From contig JACMQU010000183.1 of assembly GCA_014376805.1 (NCBI GenBank), positions 23,990 through 87,989 on the forward strand: 64,000 bases of DNA, read 5' to 3'. This document shows positions 8,464 to 19,313 of this stretch, piece by piece (positions within the stretch are counted from its first letter, which is position 1; the number at the start of each line of letters is the position of its first letter). The notes below the pieces were generated by a model. That model made no database searches. It was not told the DNA's origin and worked only from the letters and a program-made list of their open reading frames with translations. The DNA is from Bacteroidia bacterium. Its GTDB lineage: Bacteria > Bacteroidota > Bacteroidia > UKL13-3. The translations under genes were made by a program, and so were the position numbers.

Positions 8464-10014
8464 TTAGACCCCACTCCACGTCTCTCTATCCAAACTTCTA
8501 TACTGTATAGCTTCTGCCAGGTGTTCAATCTTTATTTCTTCCGTTCCAGCCAAATCGCTTATGGTTCGCGCAACTTTTAAAATTCTATCGTAAGCCCTGG
8601 CCGATAACTGCATTTTATTCATCGCAGTTTTCAGTAAATTTTGAGAAACATTGTTTAACTGGCAATATTCCCTTGCCATGGTGCTGCTCATTTGCGCATT
8701 GCTGTAAACGCCTTCTTTGCCTTCATACCTGCGGCTTTGCGCTTCTCTGGCAAATACCACCCGGTTCCTTATCAGTTCACTTTTTTCTGATTTTCTTGTA
8801 TCGGTTAACTGATCAAAATTAACGGGCGTAACTTCTATGTGAATATCAATACGGTCTAATAACGGCCCCGAAATTTTACTGAGGTATCGCTGCACAACCT
8901 GCTGCCCGCAAACACATTCCTTTTCGGGATGATTGAAATAGCCGCAGGGGCATGGGTTCATACTTGCCACCAACATAAAGCTTGCAGGAAATTCAATAGA
9001 AAACTTAGCTCGTGAAATGGTTACTTTTCGTTCTTCAAGAGGCTGGCGCATAACTTCTAAAACGGCGCGTTTAAACTCGGGCAATTCATCTAAAAACAAA
9101 ACGCCATTATGAGCCAGTGATATTTCTCCAGGTTGTGGATTATTACCTCCCCCAACTAATGCAACATCACTTATGGTATGGTGTGGAGAACGGAATGGTC
9201 TTAAATATAATAAAGAAGCATTTTTGCCCAGTTTACCTGCAACAGAGTGAATCTTTGTTGTTTCAAGTGCTTCCTGCAAAGTTAATGGAGGTAAAATACT
9301 GGGCAGTCGTTTTGCAAGCATAGTTTTACCTGCTCCGGGAGGGCCTATTAGAATTGCGTTATGTCCGCCTGCGGCAGCAATTTCTAATGCTCTTTTTATA
9401 TTTTCCTGCCCCCGAACATCCGCAAAATCATCGATGATCGTGGCCTGACTATCCTCAAATTCTTTTCTGGTATCAACTTCAAATTGTTTAAGGCGGCTTT
9501 CATCACCATTAAAAAAATCAACAACCTCACTTAAATGTTCTGCCCCATATACTTTTAAATTATTGACGATGGCTGCTTCCCTGGCATTTTCTTTTGGCAA
9601 AATAAACCCGTCAAAATTTTCTTTTCGAGCCTGTATAGCAATTGGCAATGCACCTTTTATAGCTTTAAGTGTTCCGTCAAGAGCCAACTCTCCCATAATT
9701 ATGTATCGTCCGGTTTTTTCATTGTTTATCTGATCTGTTGCAGCCATATAACCTATTGCTAAAGGCAGATCGTAAGCACTTCCTTCCTTTCTGATATCTG
9801 CCGGAGCCATGTTTACTATAATTTTTTGACGGGGAAGTTTGTAGTTATTATATTTGATGGCACTTTCAATCCTTTGCTGACTTTCCTTAACAGCATTATC
9901 CGGCAGTCCAACTAAATAATATCCTATGCCATTTCCGGGAATTGCATTTACTTCAATTGTAATGGTAACTGCACTAACACCATAAACTGCACTTCCAAAA
10001 GTTCTTATTAACAT
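8464..10014 (-). CDS. comM: YifB/ComM family Mg-chelatase-like AAA+ protein
   Basis: A 516-residue protein of standard length. Residues 1-170 form the Lon-protease-like N-terminal domain ([26 protein letters not shown]). It is followed by the AAA+ core with Walker [10 protein letters not shown] and Walker [12 protein letters not shown], a cysteine cluster [19 protein letters not shown], and the C-terminal Mg-chelatase domain ([20 protein letters not shown]). ComM is a hexameric helicase promoting branch migration when transformed DNA is integrated, known from Vibrio and Acinetobacter; the same role here is inferred. It is divergent from the ABC exporter. Confidence 0.92.
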   Translation of the reverse strand: MLIRTFGSAVYGVSAVTITIEVNAIPGNGIGYYLVGLPDNAVKESQQRIESAIKYNNYKLPRQKIIVNMAPADIRKEGSAYDLPLAIGYMAATDQINNEKTGRYIIMGELALDGTLKAIKGALPIAIQARKENFDGFILPKENAREAAIVNNLKVYGAEHLSEVVDFFNGDESRLKQFEVDTRKEFEDSQATIIDDFADVRGQENIKRALEIAAAGGHNAILIGPPGAGKTMLAKRLPSILPPLTLQEALETTKIHSVAGKLGKNASLLYLRPFRSPHHTISDVALVGGGNNPQPGEISLAHNGVLFLDELPEFKRAVLEVMRQPLEERKVTISRAKFSIEFPASFMLVASMNPCPCGYFNHPEKECVCGQQVVQRYLSKISGPLLDRIDIHIEVTPVNFDQLTDTRKSEKSELIRNRVVFAREAQSRRYEGKEGVYSNAQMSSTMAREYCQLNNVSQNLLKTAMNKMQLSARAYDRILKVARTISDLAGTEEIKIEHLAEAIQYRSLDRETWSGV

Positions 10015-10227
10015 AATTGCATTGTGCTTTTATTTAAGATATTTGTGAGTTCAAAAGTTTCTTTTTTTTAATACACACGGCAAGTAACGTTTTCTCTAAA
10101 TAAAATGAACGCTTTGTAGTGTGTTTTGCAAAAGATAAATCCTATAAACAGGATTTTGAAAATTATTTTTAAGTAAAACTTTTCAAAAAAACAGACTCTA
10201 AATCAGCTAAACAGATAAAAATATTAA

Positions 10228-12048
10228 ATGAAGGATTTTATTAAAATTTTGCGCTTTGCTCAGCCATATAAATCATTGGCGGTATCTAATGTGTTGTTTA
10301 ATATAATTTCTATAATCACAGGTTTGTTTTCGGTTGCTCTTGTTATTCCCTTATTAAATGTTTTGTTCGATCAGAAAAATCAGGAAATGCTTAAACCTGA
10401 ATTCTCACTCCGGAATATAAAAGAGTCTTTCAATTATATTTTTTCAGATATCATACATACAAATGGCCCTCAAATGGCTTTGTTATTTATTATAGGGGCG
10501 GTTATGATAAGTATTCTGTTTAAAAACCTTTTTAGATATCTTGGTTTGTATGTGATGGTATCCCTGCGAAATTATATTATCAGAGATCTGCGTGAAAAAA
10601 TGTATAACAGAATTCTTGTCCTGCCGTTATCCTATTTTTCATCTGAACGTAAAGGAGATTTGATCAGCAGAATGAGCAGTGATATCCAGGATGTGGAGGT
10701 TTCTATTATGAGTTCACTGGAAGCTTTGTTTAAAGAACCACTCACCATATTAATAACAGTTATGGTATTGGTTTGGATGAGCCCTTTCTTAACTTTACTT
10801 GTTTTCTTTACCTTACCTGTAGGTGCTTTGGTAATTGCCTGGATCAGCAAATTGATTAAGAAACAATCTGCCAGGGGGCAATCAAAAATGGGGCAGTTAA
10901 TTGCTTTGTTTGAAGAGACCCTGGGTGGTGTAAGAATTATAAAAGCATTTAGTGCACAGGCTTTTTTTAACAGAAAATTCAGGCAGGAAAATGAATTGTT
11001 TACCAGGCTAAATATTTATTCAAACAGATTAAGTGATGCCAATTCGCCCATTTCTGAAGTTTTAAGTGTTGTAATTCTTTGTATGTTACTTTGGATTGGA
11101 GGTAATATGGCACTAAAAAACAATGGATCCATCTCTCCTCAGGAATTTATAGGGTTTATAATTGTTTTTGCCACCATTATTGCACCTGCCAAACAATTTT
11201 CACTTTCCTACAGCCGCATGCAAAAGGGCCTTGCTTCGCTGGATAGGATTGAAGAAGTAATAAACAGCAAAGAAATAATTGAACAGGTTCCTGACGCATT
11301 GTCTATTAAACAATTAAATCATGAAATAGAATTCAGAAATGTAAGTTTTAGTTACCAGGGAGAAAGGGTTTTAAATAATATTAACCTTAAAATTGAAAAA
11401 GGCAAAACAGTTGCTTTGGTGGGTCCGAGTGGTAGTGGTAAATCTACATTGGTAGACCTTGTACCCAGGTTTTACGACCCACAGGAAGGAGAGGTATTAA
11501 TTGATGGAATCAATATCAGACAATATGTAATACTTGAGTTACGCAAGCTTATGGGAATTGTAACCCAGGAATCGATTTTATTTAATGATACAATCTTCAA
11601 TAATATTGCATTTGGACAGCAGTCAGTTTCTACAGGTGCAGTTGAAAAAGCCGCGCAAATAGCCCATGCGCATGATTTTGTTCTGGAAACGGATAACGGT
11701 TACCAAACCAATATAGGAGACCGTGGTAATAAATTAAGCGGAGGGCAACGACAGCGGATTAGTATAGCCCGGGCAATTCTTACTGATCCCGATGTGATGA
11801 TTATGGATGAAGCCACATCTGCGTTAGATACCACTAGTGAACGGTTGGTTCAGGAAGCACTTTCTGATGCAATGAAAGGCAGAACAACCATTGTAATAGC
11901 ACATCGCTTAAGCACCATTCAAAATGCAGATAAAATAGTAGTACTTGAAAAAGGTTATATAGTGCAAACGGGTACCCACTCTGAACTTATTAAGCAAGAG
12001 GGCTTGTATCGTGATCTGCATAATATGCAAAAACTTATCGAATCTTAA
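10228..12048 (+). CDS. MsbA-like ABC exporter, fused permease and ATPase
   Basis: A 606-residue half-transporter of type IV exporter architecture: six membrane spans over residues about 20-330, then a nucleotide-binding domain with Walker A GPSGSGKST, Q-loop, signature LSGGQRQR, Walker B VMIMDEATSALD and H-loop AHRLST. Members flip lipid A core, phospholipids or drugs. MsbA is a plausible assignment because the phylum often annotates such genes as lipid flippases, but the substrate is not proven. It begins 213 bases after comM's divergent start and is followed by feoA after 68 bases. Confidence 0.88.
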   Translation: MKDFIKILRFAQPYKSLAVSNVLFNIISIITGLFSVALVIPLLNVLFDQKNQEMLKPEFSLRNIKESFNYIFSDIIHTNGPQMALLFIIGAVMISILFKNLFRYLGLYVMVSLRNYIIRDLREKMYNRILVLPLSYFSSERKGDLISRMSSDIQDVEVSIMSSLEALFKEPLTILITVMVLVWMSPFLTLLVFFTLPVGALVIAWISKLIKKQSARGQSKMGQLIALFEETLGGVRIIKAFSAQAFFNRKFRQENELFTRLNIYSNRLSDANSPISEVLSVVILCMLLWIGGNMALKNNGSISPQEFIGFIIVFATIIAPAKQFSLSYSRMQKGLASLDRIEEVINSKEIIEQVPDALSIKQLNHEIEFRNVSFSYQGERVLNNINLKIEKGKTVALVGPSGSGKSTLVDLVPRFYDPQEGEVLIDGINIRQYVILELRKLMGIVTQESILFNDTIFNNIAFGQQSVSTGAVEKAAQIAHAHDFVLETDNGYQTNIGDRGNKLSGGQRQRISIARAILTDPDVMIMDEATSALDTTSERLVQEALSDAMKGRTTIVIAHRLSTIQNADKIVVLEKGYIVQTGTHSELIKQEGLYRDLHNMQKLIES

Positions 12049-12116
12049 AGTTTATGCTGCATTTCTCACCGTATCATTTGTTAGCTATTTAGAAAAAGTC
12101 TAAATTGCCGGTCAAT

Positions 12117-12338
12117 ATGAATCTATCTGAATTACATTTAGGTGAACACGCATGCATCACGCACGTTAAAGATGGCGATTTAATGCTTAAACTTTTTGAA
12201 ATGGGTGTATTGCCCGGAGAGAATGTAATCCTCGAAAATATAGCACCCTTTGGAGATCCTATTGCGGTTATGGTAGGAGAGTATAAGTTATGCCTGAGAG
12301 TGCGGGACGCAGCAAATATTGAAATTGAACTGATTTAG
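12117..12338 (+). CDS. feoA: Ferrous iron transport protein A
   Basis: A 73-residue SH3-like FeoA protein. The family pattern is clear: MNLSELHLGEHACITHVKDG, then the LFEMGVLPGENVILENIAPFGDPIAVMVGEYKLCLRVRDA-type core, which corresponds to the usual LxxMGhxPGxxVxxxxxAPxGDP motif. It assists the FeoB Fe(II) permease. I chose the ATG at 12117 over an in-frame TTG at 12105. Its TAG overlaps the feoB GTG by one base (TAGTG), a sign of translational coupling. Confidence 0.93.
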   Translation: MNLSELHLGEHACITHVKDGDLMLKLFEMGVLPGENVILENIAPFGDPIAVMVGEYKLCLRVRDAANIEIELI

Positions 12339-14458
12339 TGGAAAGACTGATAACTATTGCACTTGTAGGTAACCCCAATTGCGGCAAAACTTCTTTGTTT
12401 AATGCCTTAACGGGTATGAACCAAAAAGTAAGCAATTTTCCGGGAACTACGGTAGAAAAAAAAATGGGTGTTAGCCGCATTGGGGCAAACGTAAAATTAC
12501 AAATAATTGATCTGCCCGGAACTTATAGCTTATACCCTAAATCGGCCGATGAACTGGTTACCTATGAAATTTTAAGGAATAAATCAGAAACTAATTTTCC
12601 TGATCTGGTAATTTTTATAGCAGATGCCTCTAACCTAAAACGGAATCTGTTATTGTTTACACAGGTTTGTGATTTGGGGGTGCCGGCAATTTTAGCACTC
12701 AATATGCTTGATGTAGCGGAAAGGCGCGGCATTAAATATAATATAGAAGAATTGTCATCTACTTTAGGAGTTCCTGTTATACCTATAAACGCACGCAAGC
12801 GTACCGGCATTATACAGTTAAAACAATTGTTACTGAGTGAGCAGCCCCGCATGAATGCTGACTTTATAAGCCTTGAGAACGTAGAACCACAATTACTTGC
12901 AGAAATAAGCAGGTTAACAGATAAAAGAAACCATTATGCCGCCTTACAGTATGCTATTAATGCCGCAGATCTCTTAAGTGAAAAATCTAAGCGGATAATT
13001 GATATTTTTGAGCGTTATAAATTTAATGTTAGAAAATTTCAGGAAGAAGAAATATTTTCAAGATATCATTTAATTGACAATGCCGTAAAAAAGTCTAGAA
13101 TTATTACAACACACAATTTAAAAGCATCTCTTACTAAAAAAATAGATGCGGTACTTACGCATCGTTTCTTTGGCTTATCCATTTTTTTAGGTCTTATGTT
13201 TCTTATTTTTCAGGCGGTATTTAGCTGGTCGGCGTATCCAATGGATTTGGTAGAAAAGGGTTTTGCCTGGCTAAGTAATTATGTTAAAAACACTTTACCG
13301 GCCGGTGTACTTAATGATTTGTTAACGCAAGGGATTCTGGCAGGCTTAAGTGGCGTGTTGGTGTTTTTACCGCAAATTATTGTATTGTTTTTGTTTATTG
13401 CCATTCTGGAAGATATTGGCTATATGGCCAGGGTAGGATTTATAATGGACAGGATTATGCGGCCATTTGGGATGAATGGCAAATCAATTGTTCCGTTAAT
13501 TAGTGGAATGGCTTGTGCGGTGCCTAGTATTATGGCGAGCAGAAGCATAGAAAATAAAAAGGAAAGGCTTATTACCATTTTGGTTATTCCGTTAATGAGT
13601 TGTTCGGCAAGGTTACCGGTATATACACTGCTCATCTCTATGTTTATTCCGGATTCAGCCACCTGGGGGCCGTTTAACGTGCATGGACTTGTTTTAATGT
13701 TAATGTATATAATAGGTTTTGCTGCTGCGTTAGTTAGTGCATGGATCTTTAAACAATTTATAAAATCGGTTCAGAAAAACTATTTTTTAATGGAATTGCC
13801 TGGTTATAAAATGCCGGTAGCCGCCAATATTTTAAGCACACTTTATGAAAAAGCTGGTGCTTTTGTTTTTGGTGCAGGAAAAATTATTATAGCTGTTTCT
13901 GTAATTCTATGGGTTATGGCTTCAACAGGTCCGAGAGAAAAAATGAATGCAGTTTCTTCTGCTTATCAACAACAACTTATATTTATAAAAGACTCCGGTA
14001 ACAAGGAAGTATTACTAAAACAACTCACCTTTAAAAAAAATGCCCAAATGTTGGAAGCCAGTTATGCAGGCCAGTTTGGTAAGTTTATAGAGCCTGCTAT
14101 AAGGCCATTGGGCTTTGACTGGAAAATTGGAATCGCCCTTTTAACATCTTTAGCTGCACGAGAGGTTTTTGTGGGCACCATGAGTACAATTTACAGTGTA
14201 AGTGGTACGGAAGATAATTTAGATTCCATTAGAAGTGCTATGTTGCAGGAAACTAATTCACAAACAGGTAAGCCCTCTTACTCTATTGCTACGGTTTTTT
14301 CCTTACTTATTTTTTATGCTTTCGCATTGCAATGTATGAGCACAGTTGCTATTGTAAAAAAAGAAACCGGTGCTGCAAAATGGGCGTTAATTCAGTTTGT
14401 GTATATGACAGTGTTGGCGTATGGCAGTAGTTTGTTGGTTTATCAGTTATTAAGTTAA
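12338..14458 (+). CDS. feoB: Ferrous iron transport protein B
   Basis: A 706-residue Fe(II) transporter. The cytosolic G domain occupies the N-terminus (G1 GNPNCGKTS at 11-19, switch NFPGTTVEKK, G3 DLPGTYSL, G4 NMLD), followed by a helical domain and two Gate domains with about eight membrane spans. CAVPSIMASRS and AAREVFVGTMST are the conserved gate motifs. The start is a GTG overlapping the feoA stop. No feoC-like gene follows. Iron regulation is likely, but I see no Fur-box-like palindrome that I can defend. Confidence 0.95.
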   Translation: MERLITIALVGNPNCGKTSLFNALTGMNQKVSNFPGTTVEKKMGVSRIGANVKLQIIDLPGTYSLYPKSADELVTYEILRNKSETNFPDLVIFIADASNLKRNLLLFTQVCDLGVPAILALNMLDVAERRGIKYNIEELSSTLGVPVIPINARKRTGIIQLKQLLLSEQPRMNADFISLENVEPQLLAEISRLTDKRNHYAALQYAINAADLLSEKSKRIIDIFERYKFNVRKFQEEEIFSRYHLIDNAVKKSRIITTHNLKASLTKKIDAVLTHRFFGLSIFLGLMFLIFQAVFSWSAYPMDLVEKGFAWLSNYVKNTLPAGVLNDLLTQGILAGLSGVLVFLPQIIVLFLFIAILEDIGYMARVGFIMDRIMRPFGMNGKSIVPLISGMACAVPSIMASRSIENKKERLITILVIPLMSCSARLPVYTLLISMFIPDSATWGPFNVHGLVLMLMYIIGFAAALVSAWIFKQFIKSVQKNYFLMELPGYKMPVAANILSTLYEKAGAFVFGAGKIIIAVSVILWVMASTGPREKMNAVSSAYQQQLIFIKDSGNKEVLLKQLTFKKNAQMLEASYAGQFGKFIEPAIRPLGFDWKIGIALLTSLAAREVFVGTMSTIYSVSGTEDNLDSIRSAMLQETNSQTGKPSYSIATVFSLLIFYAFALQCMSTVAIVKKETGAAKWALIQFVYMTVLAYGSSLLVYQLLS

Positions 14459-14543
14459 CCTCTTTTGGCATATTGTGCCAATATCAAAAATTTATGCATA
14501 TTGCATTTAAGTGTTTGTTTAACAATGTATTATGAAAATTTGA

Positions 14544-14573
14544 TTGTTTTTTTAACAGATAAACATAACTTTT
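14544..14573 (+). promoter_or_regulatory. Promoter of rpoD
   Basis: TTG at 14544-14546, a 19-base spacer, and TAACTTTT at 14566-14573, which fits TAnnTTTG in all but the last base. It lies about 46 bases upstream of the rpoD ATG. Inference from the phylum consensus. Confidence 0.45.
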
Positions 14574-14619
14574 CACGAAATTTGCAGATTCTACAAAAAT
14601 CAAAAGGGATTAAGATAAT

Positions 14620-15483
14620 ATGAGGCAGCTTAAAATAAGCAAACAGTTTACTAATCGGGAAAGTAAGTCTTTAGATAAATACCTGAACGAAATTAGTAAG
14701 GTACCAATGATAGATGCGCAGGAGGAGGTTGAACTTGCACGCAGGATAAGGGAAGGTGATCAGGTAGCATTAGAACGTTTGGTAAATGCCAATTTACGTT
14801 TCGTTGTGTCGGTTTCAAAACAATACCAAAACCAGGGATTAACTTTAGGAGACCTTATTAATGAAGGTAATTTAGGATTAATAAAAGCAGCTAAGCGTTT
14901 TGATGAAACACGCGGTTTTAAATTTATTTCTTATGCTGTTTGGTGGATTCGTCAATCTATTTTACAAGCATTGGCAGACCAGAGTAGGATTGTAAGACTA
15001 CCATTAAACAAAGTAGGTTCAATTGGCCGTATTGGTAATACCAGTGCCAGATTAGAACAAGAACTTGAACGTGAACCAACAGTTGAAGAAATAGCAGAAG
15101 CCATGGATATTCCCATTCAGGAAGTGGAAAATGCCTTGCGTTCTACCGGTCGTCACCTAAGCATTGATGCACCTCTTACGGATGGTGAAGACAATACACT
15201 CTTAGGAATACTGGATACCAATGATGAGCCAAGACCGGATGTACAGTTGATAAATGAGTCTTTGCAAAAAGAAATTAACAGGGTAATTTCAACATTGAGC
15301 GAAAAAGAACGGGATGTGTTAAAATTTTATTATGGCCTCGATGGAGGTCCTGCTCATACACTTGAAGACATTTCAGAGAAAATTGGTTTAACACGCGAAC
15401 GTGTTCGCCAGATTAAAGAAAAAGCTTTGAGAAGATTACGTAAATCGAGCAAAAGCAAAATACTAAAAGCCTATTTAGGTTAA
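14620..15483 (+). CDS. rpoD: Primary RNA polymerase sigma factor (sigma-70/RpoD, Bacteroidota type)
   Basis: A 287-residue sigma factor, the usual length in this phylum, lacking region 1.1. Region 1.2 ([15 protein letters not shown]), region 2 with [13 protein letters not shown] and the -10-melting [15 protein letters not shown], region 3 and region 4.2 ([19 protein letters not shown]) are all intact. It directs housekeeping transcription from TAnnTTTG promoters, which is why that motif was used elsewhere in this annotation. It is monocistronic, with its own promoter and a strong terminator. Confidence 0.96.
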   Translation: MRQLKISKQFTNRESKSLDKYLNEISKVPMIDAQEEVELARRIREGDQVALERLVNANLRFVVSVSKQYQNQGLTLGDLINEGNLGLIKAAKRFDETRGFKFISYAVWWIRQSILQALADQSRIVRLPLNKVGSIGRIGNTSARLEQELEREPTVEEIAEAMDIPIQEVENALRSTGRHLSIDAPLTDGEDNTLLGILDTNDEPRPDVQLINESLQKEINRVISTLSEKERDVLKFYYGLDGGPAHTLEDISEKIGLTRERVRQIKEKALRRLRKSSKSKILKAYLG

Positions 15484-15514
15484 AAAAAACCCGGTTTAAA
15501 GCCGGGTTTTTTTT
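15484..15514 (+). terminator. Rho-independent terminator of rpoD
   Basis: ACCCGG pairs with CCGGGT around a 7-base loop, with a run of A before the stem and eight T after it, starting right at the stop codon. Confidence 0.92.
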
Positions 15515-15685
15515 GCTGTTTCAGGTGTTAAAAAGTACCCCAAATTAAATAACTATCCCTACTAATATTTATCAACTAAAACGTATTAATTGGAGACTTA
15601 TGGGTTTCTTTTAATGTTAAATTCATGTTAGTTCAGCTCACAATAATTAAGCAAAATATTCTTTTATACTGAACCTGTAATTTCA

Positions 15686-15693
15686 TAAATTTG
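15686..15693 (+). promoter_or_regulatory. -7 promoter box of the TPR/T9SS gene
   Basis: TAAATTTG matches TAnnTTTG exactly and ends 18 bases before the chosen ATG at 15712. It overlaps the TTG at 15691, which argues against that codon as the start. No clear -33 box was found. Confidence 0.35.
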
Positions 15694-15711
15694 ATAGGTA
15701 AAGATGAACAG

Positions 15712-17610
15712 ATGAGAAAGAAATTAGTGAGGTCACTATTTGTTATACTGTTATTGTTGTGTTCAGCTATTAATACGCTTAAGGCACAGTACAGAAGCGG
15801 CTATGATTATTATTATGCAGGTCTTGATATGTTGAACCTACATAATTATGCCGCCACAATTTTAATGATGGATAGTGCCGAAGCCGGTGGCGTTGATCTT
15901 TTTGATCTCTATAACCATAGAGGTATGAGTTACTATAACCTGGGGCAGTATCAACTTGCATTAGACAATTATAACGCTATACTTAAAAAAACAGCACGCT
16001 ATAAAAGTGCCTCTGTAAATGCAGCCAATGCCTATTACAAATTAAGTAATTTAATTATGGCCGAAAAAATTGCAATGGATCTTATCTATCAAAAAGTACT
16101 GGATGAATATGCTTATAATATTATCGGGAATATTAACTATAGCAAGAAGCAATATAAATTGGCAATAGATAATTATAGTATAGCCATGCAACTGGATAGT
16201 CAACTCTCCTCACCATATTATAATTGTGGTATAACCTATTATGAACTTAAGCAATACGACTCTTCCATTTATTATCATCAAATTGCCAGAATTTTAACTC
16301 CGGATGATACAGAAAACTTATATGGTCTGGCACTTGCATTAAGCAGTGTAAAACGAACAGACGAAAGCCTGAAGATCTGCTATGAGATACTTTCACGAGA
16401 CTCGTTGCATTACAAGTCTTATGCGGAGATTGGTTATAACCTGATGCAGGAACCTAATTACAACCCGGATATTGTATCTCCATTTTTGCAGAAAGCTATA
16501 ACTATGCAACCACAGAATACAGGGTATGCATTTAATAATTTAGGGGATGTTTATTTGCGTAAAGGGCTTTATGAACAGGCTCTTATCAGCTACAACAAAG
16601 CAATTCAATCTAATGCCAATAACCCTGAGGCTTATAGCGGAAGAGGCGATGTTTACCGCGATAGTGCTAAATATGAAAATGCAATTCATGATTATATGAT
16701 TGCGCTATACCTTGATCCGGAAAATAGTAATGCAAGTCTGGCACTTGGTGGGATGATGTTGCGGATGAACCGGTCTGCTGAGTCTGATAACTATTATAAC
16801 AGGTACAAAGAACTTACACCGAACAAAGAATATGCTTCAAAAATGATGAATAACGCAAGAGGCTATAACGAACTTTTAACCGGACAATATGAGAAGGCGC
16901 TGCAAAGCACTTCCCTTGCGCTCTCCATAGATCCGGATTATGCATTTGCGCTCAACAATAAAGGTATGGCATTTGCAAGGCTTAAGTTTTATGATAGTGC
17001 TTTTTATTATTTAAACAGGTCTGTATTTATTGATCCATATAACTCTTTTGTGTACCATAACCGCGCTTATGTGTATGCTAAAACGGGTAATACAGATATG
17101 GCGTGTAAGGATCTTAAACGGTTATCTGAAATGAATTATCCGCTAAGAATAGATGCTGCACTGTTTGTTTTGAACCAAAAAAAATGCAAGTATAATTTTA
17201 GCAACAGAACTGATACAATGCTGGTAAAATTTGATGATGTATTGATAGCTGTAAAACGTGATATAGTTATAATAGAAGAGGGTAGAAAAAATAATGGATT
17301 TGCAACCTCTACTAAAAACTTAGCAGCTTCAGCAAACGTTAATTTTGAAAAGCTGGATGTGATCCAACTTATTGCACCCAACCCGGCAACAGATGAGTTT
17401 ACTTTGCAGTTAAAAGGCCGGTTTGGCAAACCATTTATGGTAAACATTGTGGGGATGAACGGGCAGTCTTACAGGCAGTATAATTTTTCTGAATTACAAA
17501 AAAGTTCCTTTAACATATCATGCCGAGAGTGGCCTGTAGGTACTTATGTGATTTTATTAACTGCCGAAAATAAGGAAATTGGCAGAAGCAGAATTGCGGT
17601 AATTCGTTAA
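15712..17610 (+). CDS. Secreted TPR-repeat protein with T9SS sorting domain
   Basis: A 632-residue protein: signal peptide (MRKKLVRSLFVILLLLCSAINTLKAQ), then about twelve tetratricopeptide repeats (for example the run AFNNLGDVYLRKGLYEQALI and ALNNKGMAFARLKFYDSAFY), and a C-terminal Por sorting domain (LIAPNPATDEFTLQLKG ... WPVGTYVILLTAENKEIG). TPRs bind peptides; export through the T9SS to the cell surface or medium is inferred from the tail. An in-frame TTG at 15691 was rejected because it lies within the promoter and would put charged residues before the signal peptide. Confidence 0.85.
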   Translation: MRKKLVRSLFVILLLLCSAINTLKAQYRSGYDYYYAGLDMLNLHNYAATILMMDSAEAGGVDLFDLYNHRGMSYYNLGQYQLALDNYNAILKKTARYKSASVNAANAYYKLSNLIMAEKIAMDLIYQKVLDEYAYNIIGNINYSKKQYKLAIDNYSIAMQLDSQLSSPYYNCGITYYELKQYDSSIYYHQIARILTPDDTENLYGLALALSSVKRTDESLKICYEILSRDSLHYKSYAEIGYNLMQEPNYNPDIVSPFLQKAITMQPQNTGYAFNNLGDVYLRKGLYEQALISYNKAIQSNANNPEAYSGRGDVYRDSAKYENAIHDYMIALYLDPENSNASLALGGMMLRMNRSAESDNYYNRYKELTPNKEYASKMMNNARGYNELLTGQYEKALQSTSLALSIDPDYAFALNNKGMAFARLKFYDSAFYYLNRSVFIDPYNSFVYHNRAYVYAKTGNTDMACKDLKRLSEMNYPLRIDAALFVLNQKKCKYNFSNRTDTMLVKFDDVLIAVKRDIVIIEEGRKNNGFATSTKNLAASANVNFEKLDVIQLIAPNPATDEFTLQLKGRFGKPFMVNIVGMNGQSYRQYNFSELQKSSFNISCREWPVGTYVILLTAENKEIGRSRIAVIR

Positions 17611-17769
17611 GTAATTTAGTAAGCTAAACTAATAAAATGTAATGTTGGCTGAACCAAAAGGTTGCCTCATCATACACCTTATTTAGTGTTATAAGAGGCT
17701 ATAGTTCAATAACTGCAACAGCCTATTTAAGTACATAGAAAATAAATTTCTGATGCTTACAATTTAATT

Positions 17770-18594
17770 CTATTGTGTATTAAAACTGCCTTTGGTTTTA
17801 AAGGTGGTAGAAGTAGGTGTATAGCTCAGATCACAAAATGAAATTTTATATTTTCCAGAACCTTTTTCAATTTGTTCTATATAAATTTTGCCCCCGTCTT
17901 TAATACGATATCTCTCAAAACTGTACCTTATAAACATAGAAATACTTCTTTTGTTATGTTGCTCAAAATTATATGCATTTACGGTATAAATACCATTTAC
18001 CGGCTGTTCATTAAAATCAAAACTATAATCACATTGGCCACTAATAGTGGCAAGACTTGCTATAATACCATAACTGCCCAAATAGGCATATACAGAGCCG
18101 CTATAGGTTGTTCCAACGGTGTAAGAAAATCCATTATCTGTTATCTTTCCGGCAGGTAAAACACACGGTGCTACTGGTGGTTTGGAAGATGGAACGGTGA
18201 ATGAAATAATATTCCCTTTTACACTTCCAAAACTATTGGCGGCAAAAGTTTTAAAATAATAAGTGCTATCTTCATCAAGCCCGGTTACAATAGTGGCAAA
18301 GTTATTTTGGCTACTGTTAAAAAGTAACTGATTACTAATTTCAGATGGGTTTGGTTGGTTGTCGAAACATAAACCCGCTATTTCAATGTCACTGCCTCCT
18401 TTTGATACAATATGGCTGAATACTACTACACTATCGAATGATAACAGGTAAATGCTATCGGTTGAAATAACCGGTGTTTTGCCTTTAAAATCATCGAACA
18501 GGTCGAAAGGATCTTTATCACATCCCGAAAAAAGGATAATGCCTATTGATAATATAATCAGCAGGTATTTTATTTCAAAATATTTTTTCATCAT
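17770..18594 (-). CDS. Lipoprotein with a fibronectin-III-like domain, function unknown
   Basis: A 274-residue protein with lipoprotein signal YLLIILSIGIILFSGC (Cys near residue 25). Residues about 40-135 resemble a fibronectin type III fold (STYYFKTFAANSFGSVKGN is the typical YYFRAYAxNxxG motif), after which an unassigned beta-rich domain runs to the end. The gene lies 13 bases downstream of an outer-membrane barrel gene on the same strand, so the two probably form a surface-related operon. I do not recognise a precise function. Confidence 0.7.
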   Translation of the reverse strand: MMKKYFEIKYLLIILSIGIILFSGCDKDPFDLFDDFKGKTPVISTDSIYLLSFDSVVVFSHIVSKGGSDIEIAGLCFDNQPNPSEISNQLLFNSSQNNFATIVTGLDEDSTYYFKTFAANSFGSVKGNIISFTVPSSKPPVAPCVLPAGKITDNGFSYTVGTTYSGSVYAYLGSYGIIASLATISGQCDYSFDFNEQPVNGIYTVNAYNFEQHNKRSISMFIRYSFERYRIKDGGKIYIEQIEKGSGKYKISFCDLSYTPTSTTFKTKGSFNTQ

Positions 18595-18607
18595 ACAGCT
18601 TAATTAA

Positions 18608-19228
18608 TTAATCAATATAATACATTACCCCTAATTGAAATTTCCATAATTGCACGGGTTTAAAACTTACAAGATCTAAATTGTAACTTTTACCCATACC
18701 AAATGAAAGAAGAACATTATCTCCAATTTGGGTTGAAGCACCAATGTTGGGGAACAAACCGATAAATAAAGAGCTCCGGGTAACATCGGCACTTCTAACG
18801 GTTTCAAAATAAGTGTACTGGTGATAATTAACTATATTCATCCCCGCATCTAAACCAATTGTGGGAGAAAAATTTCTGTCAAGAATTTTATAAGCGAAGG
18901 TAGCTGTTAATGGAATTACACGGTATGCGTACCAGATATCATAGGCCGGTAGGTATTGCGCAGAACTGCTTCCTGATTGTGTTCCGTAACTAAAAAAAGT
19001 ATCCTGCCGGGGTGAAAAAGAATAATATCCAAGGCTAATTCCCCATCTGAACTTGTCATCAATTTCGGCATTATTGGTAATAAATTCAAAACCAACCGTG
19101 GGTTTAAACACATAACCCAGGTCTTTAACCGGTTTTATATAAGATACCTGCACGCCTATTTGAGAAAAAGCACTTGATGATATACATAACATGATAACAA
19201 ATAGGGTTAAGTTATAGAATTGTTTCAT
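18608..19228 (-). CDS. Outer-membrane beta-barrel protein (PorT/OmpX-like size)
   Basis: A 206-residue protein with a signal peptide (MKQFYNLTLFVIMLCISSSAFSQ) and alternating hydrophobic/polar strands with aromatic girdles (GVQVSYIKPVKDLGYV, FRWGISLGYYSF, KFQLGVMYYID), ending in an aromatic-rich strand as outer-membrane barrels do. The size suggests eight strands. It is probably co-transcribed with the lipoprotein gene downstream. The exact family is not recognised. Confidence 0.7.
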   Translation of the reverse strand: MKQFYNLTLFVIMLCISSSAFSQIGVQVSYIKPVKDLGYVFKPTVGFEFITNNAEIDDKFRWGISLGYYSFSPRQDTFFSYGTQSGSSSAQYLPAYDIWYAYRVIPLTATFAYKILDRNFSPTIGLDAGMNIVNYHQYTYFETVRSADVTRSSLFIGLFPNIGASTQIGDNVLLSFGMGKSYNLDLVSFKPVQLWKFQLGVMYYID

Positions 19229-19313
19229 TGCTTATTTTTTATATTGTACAAATAAAAGGTTTTAATAATTAAATTTTATTTTAAAAGGATCTCGTTGCTA
19301 TTTATTTTTATCA

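Noticed and set aside
17665..17703. Interrupted stem between the TPR gene and the 17770 lipoprotein gene as a terminator
   Set aside because: Only the outer five base pairs match and several mismatches follow; no T-tract.
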